7,045 bases of DNA from Timburyella sp030842085 (GTDB lineage: Bacteria > Bacillota > Clostridia > Oscillospirales > Acutalibacteraceae). Positions within the stretch are counted from its first letter, which is position 1; each line of letters opens with the position of its first letter. Under the pieces are notes generated by a model. That model ran no database searches. It was given only the letters and a program-made list of their open reading frames with translations, and had not been told where the DNA came from. A program made the position numbers and the translations under genes. Shown here piece by piece: positions 1 to 6,428 of this stretch. Location of the stretch: contig JAUUSE010000073.1 in NCBI GenBank assembly GCA_030842085.1, positions 1-7,045 of the forward strand, given 5' to 3'.

Positions 1-769
1 TTTTCGCCATAAGGTCTTTATTAGCTGCGCCAAAGCCGACACGCATGCCCGGCGCAATAACCTTGGAAAAGGAACCGGCATATATTACCCTGCCCTCTTT
101 ATCAAGAGATTTTATAGGCGGTATGTCCTCGCCCTCAAAGCGTATGTCGCCGTATGGGTTGTCCTCAAGTATTATTACATCGTATTTGCAGGCAAGCTCA
201 TAAAGCCGTATGCGCTTTTCATATGACATGGTAATGCCCGTCGGGTTCTGGAAATTGGGTATTGTATATATAAACTTAACCCTTTTATCCGACTTAAGCA
301 GCTCCTCAAGTGCGTCCATATCCATGCCGTCCGGCTGCATATCTACACCCTTGAGCTTGCCGCCGTGCGCGCGGAAGCTGTTTAACGAGCCTATAAAGCT
401 CGGATTTTCACAAATAACAGTATCGCCGCTGTTGCACAGCGCTTTAGAGGCAAGCGCCATTACCTGCTGGGCGCCGGACGTAACTATAACGGAGTCATCA
501 TCGCGCAGAGCGTTCTTGCCTTTCATATATTCCTTAAGATATTCAATAAGCGGCGGGTACCCTTCAGTTATAGAATACTGCAGCGCCGAAACGGGGTCGT
601 TTCTTAAAATGTCAGACGCTATATCGGCTATTTCCTTGCTCGGGAAAGCATCGGCCGACGGGTTTCCGGCAGAAAAAGAGATTATACCGGGCTTGGACGT
701 CATTTTAAGTATCTCCCTTATCGCCGACGGCTGCAATGAGGCAACTGAGCTGTTAAATTTATAATCCAT
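1..769 (-). CDS. PLP-dependent aminotransferase, fold type I (MocR/LysN-like), 3'-truncated by window edge
   Basis: This is the first 256 residues of a cytoplasmic aminotransferase that moves an amino group between an amino acid and a 2-oxo acid through pyridoxal phosphate. Motifs seen: TSGAQQ (residues 97-102, cofactor phosphate region), IPNFQNPTG (170-178, the NPTG turn), LEDNPYGDIRF (201-211, Asp203 for the pyridine nitrogen and Tyr206), and AGSFSKVIAPGMRVGF (231-246), where Lys236 should form the Schiff base. It starts directly with the LQPSAIREILK segment typical of stand-alone 2-aminoadipate/aromatic-type enzymes, so there is no GntR DNA-binding domain. The ATG at 769 is preceded by GGTGA at 775-779, five bases upstream. 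The family usually runs to about 390-400 residues; the C-terminal small domain with the substrate-carboxylate arginine lies outside the window. The substrate cannot be told from this fragment. No partner gene is adjacent: 1.2 kb separates it from spoIIE. Confidence 0.93.
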   Translation of the reverse strand, partial: MDYKFNSSVASLQPSAIREILKMTSKPGIISFSAGNPSADAFPSKEIADIASDILRNDPVSALQYSITEGYPPLIEYLKEYMKGKNALRDDDSVIVTSGAQQVMALASKALCNSGDTVICENPSFIGSLNSFRAHGGKLKGVDMQPDGMDMDALEELLKSDKRVKFIYTIPNFQNPTGITMSYEKRIRLYELACKYDVIILEDNPYGDIRFEGEDIPPIKSLDKEGRVIYAGSFSKVIAPGMRVGFGAANKDLMAK

Positions 770-803
770 ATTTATCACCACGTTAATTTATATATATTTT
801 AAC

Positions 804-838
804 AGTATAATTTTACCACAATATCCCCTCTAATTAAA
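804..838 (-). promoter_or_regulatory. Candidate promoter of the aminotransferase gene
   Basis: On the minus strand there is an extended -10, TGG-TAAAAT (818-810), closely followed by an alternative -10, TATACT (809-804). The -35 at 17-bp spacing is poor (TTTAAT at 838-833), so recognition would rest on the TGn element. Transcription would begin about 30 bases before the ATG at 769. A 14-bp near-palindrome, CTCTAATTAAAGAG (828-841), covers the -35 region and could be an operator. All of this is inferred from consensus matching. Confidence 0.35.
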
Positions 839-1348
839 GAGCATATTTTAATCTCTTTTTTAAATGCAGCTTTTGTCTTTATAAATGTAAAAGCAGCATA
901 TTAACTCTTGTTTTATGCCGCCGTATTTATCGTAGACTGCCGGCCGCTTGCTCAAATACATCTGCACATTTAAAATCTGCGGCGCACTGCACTGCGACAG
1001 CAGGGATTAAATCAGGAAAGCGCAGGCATACGTCGGCGCATCATAAAAGGCTATGCGATTTTAGTGCGTGAGCAGTTGTGTCTATATAGCCGGTTTAAAC
1101 CGCTTGCGGCAGCGTTAAATGGAAAACAGTGTACCCGCATACGGCTTAGTATAATTTCTTAGGATAAGTCATGCTCAAGGTAAAAAGGTTTGTGAAATAT
1201 ACAGCGTTAAATTGATACACCTAACAGCCGCATAAGCTCCATCGTTTATACACTCCGCCTGATTGCAAACGAATGCTGCTCATAGGCTCAAAACTTAAGC
1301 AACTGGCAGTGTTTTGACAGCAGCTTGATTTGCTCTCTGCTTGCAGCT

Positions 1349-1373
1349 GCATCATTTTACCCAGAAATGATGC
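1349..1373. repeat. Inverted repeat, 9-bp stem
   Basis: GCATCATTT (1349-1357) pairs perfectly with AAATGATGC (1365-1373) around a seven-base loop. It lies 20 bases before the larger hairpin at 1394-1433. There is no T-run on either side, so it is not a typical intrinsic terminator. Confidence 0.6.
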
Positions 1374-1393
1374 GCAGCGGATTACACGGACAC

Positions 1394-1433
1394 TGTATAA
1401 GCGGGACGAGAATAATCTCGCCCCGCTTATACA
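1394..1433 (-). repeat. Long inverted repeat, 18-bp stem with a four-base loop
   Basis: Positions 1394-1411 pair with 1416-1433 around a four-base loop (1412-1415). The core is TATAAGCGGG against CCCGCTTATA. In plus-strand RNA one position is an A-C mismatch (1406/1421). In minus-strand RNA the same position is a G-U wobble, so the helix is complete only if transcribed on the minus strand, the strand of spoIIE. No T-run follows on either strand, which argues against a standard intrinsic terminator. It could be an RNA structural element, a processing site or a small palindromic repeat. Confidence 0.65.
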
Positions 1434-1750
1434 TGATTTATGGGAGAAATAAAGTAGCTGTCAAATTTCAGCCGCCGGGTGTCGGACAGAATATGGTTTT
1501 CAGCACCTTTTCCGCGCAGACTGCGTTACAATTTTTATCATACTGCAGTATGGCTGCAAATTTATGCCTTGTCCGCGTGAAAATCTTCTTACTGAAAGCT
1601 TTTTTGCGCCTAAAATGTTTGCGGCATAGATGGGTCTTTGCTTTTGATACCGCCAGTGTGCTGACGCACACCAAGTGTGAAAAAGTGAAAAGACGCCGTG
1701 GAAGCACTTAGGCATATCGGCTTTATTTCCCGGCAGCTTAGCCTGCAGTT

Positions 1751-1771
1751 TGGATGTTTCATAAACATCCA
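1751..1771. repeat. Inverted repeat, 9-bp perfect stem with 3-base loop
   Basis: TGGATGTTT (1751-1759) pairs with AAACATCCA (1763-1771) around CAT. On the minus strand the stem is further enclosed by GCAG/CTGC four-base arms. A T6 run occurs about ten bases later on the plus strand (1781-1786), too far away for a normal terminator. Confidence 0.55.
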
Positions 1772-1972
1772 CGCCGCTGCTTTTTTCCTTGAGCAGATGT
1801 GCGAATTTAACACTTGCAGATATCTGTCCAAAATAAATGCGTGAATTTATCCAGTAATCCAAGCATTGCTGTGCCACATTTGCAGGATAACAACATTTTA
1901 AGAGTATAGGCGCCATATTTCCAAGGCGTAAATCATTTATATTATGCAGAATAAATCCGCCGACTGCAGTAT

Positions 1973-1988
1973 AAAAGCTGCGGCTTTT
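1973..1988 (-). terminator. Weak candidate terminator after spoIIE
   Basis: Just downstream of the spoIIE stop codon, minus-strand AAAAGC-CGCA-GCTTTT forms a six-bp hairpin. The run of Ts belongs to the stem itself and only AT follows it, so the signal is weak. Nothing better is visible near the spoIIE stop. Confidence 0.3.
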
Positions 1989-1996
1989 TAAACATG

Positions 1997-4333
1997 TCAA
2001 AACGCCTTTTCGATTATAGCCGCTATGACCGTTATATCGTCCTCATGCCCGTCAGAACGGCGGCGGCGCGCCCCTGATGCAATATGCTCGGCAAGCCGCT
2101 GTGAGCTGTCCTCGCGCCATGCTTCAAGTTCAGCGCATATCCAGTCGGTGCCCTCGCTTGTAACTCCGTCCGACATCATAAGCACTATGTCGCCGGGTGA
2201 AAGGGTTATTACAGCGTGGTCAAATCCGACGTCGCGAAGTATGCCTATCGGCAGCGATTTGCATTCCGCCTTGCCGGTGCGCCCGTTGCGTTTTATTATT
2301 GTGGACACGGCTCCCGCCTTGTACATGTCCACCTTTCCGCTAAACAAATCTATCTGAGATATATCCATAGTAGCGGTTGATTCGTCCACCGACTTGAAAA
2401 GCATTGCAGAATTGACTATCTTAAGCGCGCAGTCAAGTCCAAACCCCGCTTTTATAAGCCGGCTCATAAGCCCCGACGCCATCGCTGAATCAACAGCCGC
2501 GCGACCGCCGGCGCCCATGCCGTCGCTTATCAGCATAAACGCGCGGCCGTGGCCGTCGTTAAAGAAATCGTATGCGTCGCCGCACATGCGTGCATCAGAG
2601 CAGGTGAACTGCGCCGCCCCAAATTCTATATGATAATTCGCGCGCTCACTCAGCGTTACTATCGTCTCGCCCTCAGCGACGGAAATACACGGCAAATCAA
2701 GCTGGCGGTCGCAGGCCGATGACAGCTCCTGTATAAGGTCGGACTTGTTTATGCGGCTGCCGTCGTCCTCACATTTGAATTCTACCGTCATATGCTCGTC
2801 CTTGTCGATTGTACAGCTTATCGACGACGCCACTATGCCCAAACTGCACAGCGCAGAATCTATACGGGCGGCAGCAGCTGAATCAAACCGCTCGGCGTTT
2901 TCAAATTCATAGGACATTTCTGCAAGCATTTCGGCTATGCCGTCAAACTGGTCGGAAACTACAGAACGCACCTCTTCTATTCTGTGCATCGCCGATTCTT
3001 TCATAGAATAATCGCTGTAATTGGTAAACAGCGATTGGCAAACCTCTTCTATGCGCGCGCATCGTTTGCCAAACTTGTCGGGTATTTCTTCCGGCACTAT
3101 TCGTCCGTGCCGGCGTATTATGCCGCACATTTCCATGAGCGCGTCGAGTGTTTCGCCCTGCACCGTCTCCCAGCAGTAAAGCCTGAGCGCGCAGTTTTTA
3201 CAGGCTTCCGATTCTACGCGCGAATATATGCTCTGGGCGTCGGGTGCGTTTACCCGCTGCAGCCTTGCTGATACTTCTTCAACCGTCTGTGAAACGTCGG
3301 TCAACGCATTTGACGCGAAGCTGAGCCGCATGCACAGCGCGCGGCGCAGGCCGTCGTCTTTGTGTATTTTGGCGGACGGTGAGAAAAACTCCGACATTTT
3401 AACAGTAACCCTTGACGGCAGTGCAATAAATACTACGCTGGCCGCAAGCACCTCATAAAGGCCGGATATTACCTCTGGTGTGGCTCCAACCCTAAGCGAT
3501 ATGACCCCGTTTGCCAGCACAAAAGCCGCCGCGCAGCCTATTTTGCCAAGTGGTGAAAACACTCCGGCAATAAGGCCGCCGAAAGAGTATGCGCCGGCTA
3601 GGAATGAATACTCGCCGTTTGCGAGGGACATGGCAAAGCCCATTGCTATTCCCGCTATGGCGCCGCCTGTTTCTCTGCCGTACTTTGCCGCCGCCATTAT
3701 GCATATTACGACTATTATCCGCGCGGGTGATACACCGGCAAATTTTATATCAGACAGCGACAGCATTATAAGCGCCAGCGTTATCACTATGGAGACAAGC
3801 TCCTGCTGAGACATTCCTCTTACCCCACGTCGGCCCGATAGTGTCGCCGTGGCTCGGTGTATAAAATAAGCGCAGCCGGCCGCCATCAGCGATTCTGCTG
3901 TATACATAATTATGTCGGACGGAGCAAATGAGCTTATAGAGGCTACCGCCATACCCGTCACAAACACCGAAAGGAAAGCCGTGATGGAGGAAAACAGCGG
4001 CTTTCTTATGCTTTTAATTAATCCGCTCAAGAAAAATTTTACCGTCATTGCGGCACAGACGGCGGCTATGTATCGAAAGGGGTCGCCGCCCTGCCATCGG
4101 AACAAATATCCAATTACGGCGCCAAAGCCAGCGGACAGCACATATCCCTTTGGCATAGCCGCCGTAAAAGCCGTGCCGAACGGCGCATAATTTCCAAATA
4201 TCGATGTCCCAGATAAAAGCAGCCCCGCAGCAAAGGCGAGTACTTGCCCGCCCGCCATCCTCAGGCCGCCGGCATATTGTTTTATTACATCTGTTTTCTT
4301 CTTCCCTACCGCACTTTTCAATATATCCACCAC
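1997..4333 (-). CDS. spoIIE: Stage II sporulation protein E (SpoIIE), PP2C-type serine phosphatase
   Basis: SpoIIE is a membrane-anchored phosphatase. It associates with FtsZ at the polar septum and dephosphorylates the anti-anti-sigma factor SpoIIAA, which leads to activation of SigF in the forespore. The 778 residues show the family order: about ten hydrophobic segments within residues 28-305, a central regulatory region (about 320-560) with the cysteine cluster CKNCALRLYCWE (378-389), and a C-terminal PP2C domain (about 570-775). Metal-ligand candidates are Asp586 (CGDAYD), Asp604 (ISDGMGAG) and Asp722 (MSDGV), followed by HEDDIT (763-768); the spacing of the three aspartates matches B. 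subtilis SpoIIE. B. subtilis SpoIIE is slightly longer (827). The upstream-most start, GTG at 4333, has no Shine-Dalgarno site. TTG at 4321 has GGTGG (4331-4327) five bases ahead, so the true protein may be 774 residues. The stop is TGA at 1999-1997. No frameshift or lost catalytic residue is seen. Confidence 0.97.
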   Translation of the reverse strand: MVDILKSAVGKKKTDVIKQYAGGLRMAGGQVLAFAAGLLLSGTSIFGNYAPFGTAFTAAMPKGYVLSAGFGAVIGYLFRWQGGDPFRYIAAVCAAMTVKFFLSGLIKSIRKPLFSSITAFLSVFVTGMAVASISSFAPSDIIMYTAESLMAAGCAYFIHRATATLSGRRGVRGMSQQELVSIVITLALIMLSLSDIKFAGVSPARIIVVICIMAAAKYGRETGGAIAGIAMGFAMSLANGEYSFLAGAYSFGGLIAGVFSPLGKIGCAAAFVLANGVISLRVGATPEVISGLYEVLAASVVFIALPSRVTVKMSEFFSPSAKIHKDDGLRRALCMRLSFASNALTDVSQTVEEVSARLQRVNAPDAQSIYSRVESEACKNCALRLYCWETVQGETLDALMEMCGIIRRHGRIVPEEIPDKFGKRCARIEEVCQSLFTNYSDYSMKESAMHRIEEVRSVVSDQFDGIAEMLAEMSYEFENAERFDSAAAARIDSALCSLGIVASSISCTIDKDEHMTVEFKCEDDGSRINKSDLIQELSSACDRQLDLPCISVAEGETIVTLSERANYHIEFGAAQFTCSDARMCGDAYDFFNDGHGRAFMLISDGMGAGGRAAVDSAMASGLMSRLIKAGFGLDCALKIVNSAMLFKSVDESTATMDISQIDLFSGKVDMYKAGAVSTIIKRNGRTGKAECKSLPIGILRDVGFDHAVITLSPGDIVLMMSDGVTSEGTDWICAELEAWREDSSQRLAEHIASGARRRRSDGHEDDITVIAAIIEKAF

Positions 4334-4365
4334 CAGTTGCTGATTAACATAAAACTGTGGAGTAT

Positions 4366-4398
4366 ATTATATATCCTGCTCTAAGAAAAGTATGTCAC
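4366..4398 (-). promoter_or_regulatory. Candidate spoIIE promoter with a 21-bp spacer
   Basis: The minus strand has a perfect -10, TATAAT (4371-4366), and a 5/6 -35, GTGACA (4398-4393), separated by 21 bp instead of the usual 17. The spoIIE promoter of B. subtilis is known for such a long spacer and depends on Spo0A-P together with SigA. Transcription would begin near 4359, some 25-40 bases before the candidate start codons. No good Spo0A box (TGTCGAA) is visible; the nearest is a 5/7 match, TGTCACA (plus strand, 4393-4399), overlapping the -35. Confidence 0.55.
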
Positions 4399-4740
4399 AT
4401 TATAATTGTAAAAATTTGGAAATTATTGCGCATTATGTAAACACCGCTCATATTATAAAAATTTTACTGTTTTGGCAGGTATTTATTTAAAAATAATTTT
4501 TTATTGATATAAATTTTAAAAACTTTGCAAGACAGAAAGCATAATCTTTTAGAGCATTTAATTGAGCAAATTATATTTGCATATAAAATATCTGTCAAAA
4601 TGCATAAGCAGTTCCATTTATAATAATATCGCAGAGCGTTATATCAGGGCCGACCTGCTTTAATGTACAATATAAGCGTATAAAACAGCGCATGCAAAAT
4701 TATTTTATAAAGCTATGCCCACATAATTAAAACATGCTGC
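4399..4740. other. AT-rich spacer between divergent spoIIE and lexA
   Basis: This stretch between the two divergent promoters is strongly AT-rich, with A and T tracts concentrated at about 4410-4580. No open frame of useful length, RNA gene or clear terminator is visible. The tracts upstream of each promoter could act as UP elements, or as the binding area for the spoIIE activator, but I see no specific site. Confidence 0.5.
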
Positions 4741-4754
4741 CGAATATATGTTTG
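4741..4754 (+). promoter_or_regulatory. LexA operator (SOS box)
   Basis: CGAATATATGTTTG matches the Gram-positive SOS box CGAACRNRYGTTCG except for two symmetrical C-to-T changes. It overlaps the -35 of the lexA promoter, so bound LexA would block RNA polymerase. This fits the usual autorepression of lexA. Confidence 0.8.
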
Positions 4755-4780
4755 ATAAACTTCGGCTGGTATGTTATAAT
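4752..4780 (+). promoter_or_regulatory. lexA promoter, SigA type
   Basis: TTGATA (4752-4757) and a perfect TATAAT (4775-4780) are separated by exactly 17 bp, with a TGn extended -10 (TGT at 4772-4774). Transcription would start near 4787, giving a leader of about 95 bases before the lexA ATG. The SOS box at 4741-4754 overlaps the -35. Confidence 0.85.
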
Positions 4781-4882
4781 GAGCATGTAAGCTGGTAAAA
4801 TGTTTATAGATAACGATTAACATATTCTATTTTTATAAATTTGACGCAGAGATTTTGAACGCGGCACGAAAGGAAGACTATT

Positions 4883-5467
4883 ATGGCTCTAACAGAAAAG
4901 CAGATGAAAGTGCTTGAATATCTGAAAAAGCAAGCGCCGCAGGGAATTCCGCCCACGGTGAGGGAAATATGCAAGAACACCGGCATAAAATCCACTTCAA
5001 GTGTACACGCTATACTTAATACACTCGAAGAGCAGGGGTATATATCACGCAGCGCCGGCACATCGCGTTCTATAAAGATAGAAGGCATATCGGCTCCAAT
5101 ACAAATTCCCGTGGTAGGAAGAGTTACGGCGGGTATTCCTATATTAGCGGTTGAGCAAATAGATGAATATATTCCCTTTTCTGCTGATTTGGCAAATGGG
5201 CGCAATCTGTTTGCGCTGAGAGTAGTCGGCGAGTCCATGAAGCTGTGCGGCATACTGGACGGCGATATGGTAATATGCGAGCAGACCTCTGCTGCTGAAA
5301 ACGGAGAAATAGTCGTTGCAATGATAGATAACGAGGCGACTGTAAAAAGGTTTTTTAAAGAGGACGGACATATAAGGCTTCAGCCGGAAAATCCTGATTT
5401 TGAGCCGATTATATCTGACAATGTAGTACTTCTTGGAAAAGTAATTGCGCTTATACGCAGATATTAA
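4883..5467 (+). CDS. lexA: LexA SOS-response repressor
   Basis: LexA represses DNA-damage genes and is inactivated when RecA on single-stranded DNA stimulates its self-cleavage. The 194-residue protein has an N-terminal winged helix-turn-helix (about 1-65, including PPTVREIC and SSVHAILNTLEEQGYI) and a C-terminal S24-type protease domain. The cleavage site is Ala83-Gly84 in GRVTAGIP, the nucleophile Ser118 in VGESMK and the general base Lys155 in ATVKRFF. These positions are almost the same as in E. coli LexA (84-85, 119, 156). The ATG at 4883 has AGGA (4871-4874) eight bases upstream. Autorepression is indicated by the SOS box over its promoter. It ends with TAA at 5465-5467, and no clear intrinsic terminator follows. 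It is divergent from spoIIE and 252 bases from the next gene, so it is probably monocistronic. Confidence 0.98.
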   Translation: MALTEKQMKVLEYLKKQAPQGIPPTVREICKNTGIKSTSSVHAILNTLEEQGYISRSAGTSRSIKIEGISAPIQIPVVGRVTAGIPILAVEQIDEYIPFSADLANGRNLFALRVVGESMKLCGILDGDMVICEQTSAAENGEIVVAMIDNEATVKRFFKEDGHIRLQPENPDFEPIISDNVVLLGKVIALIRRY

Positions 5468-5593
5468 TTTATTATGTCGTATTATATTACAATCTGTTAT
5501 AAACACACCTCTTTTTTATTTATGTAACGCTGAGATTATTCCCATAAATTACATGACAAAATTAAAATTATTAAACTTTACGGCCTTAAAAGG

Positions 5594-5611
5594 CAGAGAT
5601 TTGGGTCTCTG
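5594..5611. repeat. Small stem-loop beside the DnaA boxes
   Basis: CAGAGA (5594-5599) pairs with TCTCTG (5606-5611) around TTTGGG. Immediately before it GCCTT/AAGGC (about 5584-5594) forms a second short inverted repeat. No T-run follows, so it is a poor terminator for lexA. Its role is unknown. Confidence 0.4.
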
Positions 5612-5613
5612 AT

Positions 5614-5634
5614 TGTGGAAAACTTTGTGGATAA
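5614..5634 (-). promoter_or_regulatory. Two tandem DnaA-box-like 9-mers
   Basis: TGTGGAAAA (5614-5622) and TGTGGATAA (5626-5634) are the reverse complements of TTTTCCACA (8/9 to consensus) and TTATCCACA (the perfect DnaA box). They point the same way with a three-base gap. They lie upstream of the small membrane-protein gene, just ahead of a possible extended -10, TGGTATAAA (5648-5656). DnaA might regulate that gene, or this may be a minor chromosomal DnaA-binding cluster. There are only two boxes and no dnaA or dnaN here, so it is not recognisable as oriC. Confidence 0.55.
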
Positions 5635-5719
5635 TGTTAAATACGCTTGGTATAAAACTTAAATATTTAAATATTATGTAAATACGCAGAATAAAAATTG
5701 TAAAATCTGGGGGCAGCTA

Positions 5720-6058
5720 ATGGTTATAGAATGTATTTCTATTATACTTATAATATTTCTTCTCATATTTGCATTTCTGCGCGCGAGGAGAAAAAAGTAC
5801 GCAATTTCTATGATTCCTCTAATGATTTTGCCAGCCATGCATCTTATATCTTACCCTATATCTTACTATTTACACCGGACATTTGAGATTGCTGAAAAGC
5901 AGACGCAAAATGTCATAACGGTTATTGCTTTAATCATCTCATGCATCGCACTAGGTATTATGTCTGCTTTTTTTAATATAAAAAAGAACCGCATTGCTTA
6001 TATTGTAATATGCGGAATATATACGCTCATATTGGCATTAATATTAATTCTTAAATAG
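5720..6058 (+). CDS. Small membrane protein of unknown function, four predicted TM segments
   Basis: I do not recognise this 112-residue protein. It is almost wholly hydrophobic, with likely membrane segments at about residues 3-20, 28-50, 63-84 and 92-111. The connecting loops RARRKK (21-26) and FNIKKNR (85-91) are basic, and the loop between segments 2 and 3 (LHRTFEIAEKQTQ, about 51-63) is mixed in charge. The positive-inside rule therefore puts both termini outside and the two basic loops in the cytoplasm. There is no signal-peptide cleavage site, cysteine pair or catalytic motif. The ATG at 5720 has a strong GGGGG site (5709-5713) six bases upstream, which with the clean membrane topology supports a real gene. 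It stands alone: 252 bases after lexA and about 230 before the tRNA promoter, on the same strand. Two DnaA-box-like sites lie about 90 bases upstream. Confidence 0.75.
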   Translation: MVIECISIILIIFLLIFAFLRARRKKYAISMIPLMILPAMHLISYPISYYLHRTFEIAEKQTQNVITVIALIISCIALGIMSAFFNIKKNRIAYIVICGIYTLILALILILK

Positions 6059-6291
6059 TAAACTAATATTAAATTTTTATGCAACGTTAAAAAACAACTT
6101 TCAATAACTGTATAAATTGGGTTTGTGTATGAAAATATTAGCGAGATATTTAATACAATTTAAGGCAAAAAATGCAAAGAAAAATTTAGTCATCACGCAA
6201 CTTATTTTATATAGCAGCTACTACCTAATATGACCTCAAACCTTATTATTGCTGGTATTTTAGATAATATAAGAAAAATCTTATAAACATC

Positions 6292-6320
6292 TTGACATTA
6301 TGGCTAAAGTTAGGTAAAAT
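6292..6320 (+). promoter_or_regulatory. Strong SigA promoter of the tRNA-Thr gene
   Basis: A perfect -35, TTGACA (6292-6297), and -10, TAAAAT (6315-6320), are separated by 17 bp. Transcription would start near 6327, about 13 bases before the tRNA. This is typical of a stable-RNA promoter. Confidence 0.85.
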
Positions 6321-6339
6321 AATTGAGCACACTCATGTT

Positions 6340-6415
6340 GCTGGTGTAGCTCAGTTGGTAGAGCAGCTGATTTGTAATCAGCAGGTCGGGGGTTCAAGTC
6401 CGTCCACCAGCTCCA
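6340..6415 (+). tRNA. tRNA-Thr (anticodon UGU)
   Basis: This 76-base gene folds as a standard cloverleaf. The acceptor GCTGGTG pairs with CACCAGC. The D-arm is GCTCAGTTGGTAGAGC. The anticodon stem is GCTGA/TCAGC with loop TTTGTAA, giving anticodon TGT, which reads ACA for threonine. The T-loop is TTCAAGT and CCA is encoded at 6413-6415. One oddity: the T-stem GGGGG/CCGTC contains a central G-G mismatch (51-63) and a G-U pair (50-64). Confidence 0.95.
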
Positions 6416-6428
6416 CTTTTTTGCGCAG

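Larger units (their letters stand above)
770..1996. other. 1.2-kb region without a convincing gene, rich in hairpins and palindromes
   Basis: No reading frame here has protein-like character with a ribosome binding site. Frames of 60-166 codons overlap on both strands between about 1325 and 2000. They begin at TTG or lack a Shine-Dalgarno site, and show no domain, hydrophobic pattern or motif I recognise. What is visible is secondary structure: perfect palindromes at 1091-1102 (CGGTTTAAACCG), 1539-1552 (CATACTGCAGTATG) and 1817-1826 (CAGATATCTG), and stem-loops at 1349-1373, 1394-1433, 1656-1671 and 1751-1771. The 10-mer ACTGCAGTAT occurs at 1542-1551 and again at 1963-1972. Possible readings are a decayed gene remnant, a dispersed intergenic repeat, or a non-coding RNA. 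The sequence alone does not decide. Confidence 0.6.

Noticed and set aside
210..764. 184-codon plus-strand open frame
   Set aside because: It is the shadow of the aminotransferase gene, whose minus-strand translation carries all catalytic motifs.
1325..1711. 128-codon plus-strand open frame
   Set aside because: It begins with TTG without a ribosome binding site, overlaps minus-strand frames of equal quality, runs through a hairpin and has no recognisable protein features.
1500..2000. 166-codon minus-strand open frame overlapping the spoIIE stop
   Set aside because: TTG start, no domain or hydrophobic pattern, and it spans several palindromes. Kept only as a low-interest finding.
4393..4399. 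TGTCACA as a Spo0A box for spoIIE
   Set aside because: Only 5 of 7 positions match TGTCGAA; such matches are frequent by chance in this DNA.
5594..5634. Replication origin
   Set aside because: Two DnaA-like boxes are too few, and neither dnaA, dnaN nor a box cluster is present.
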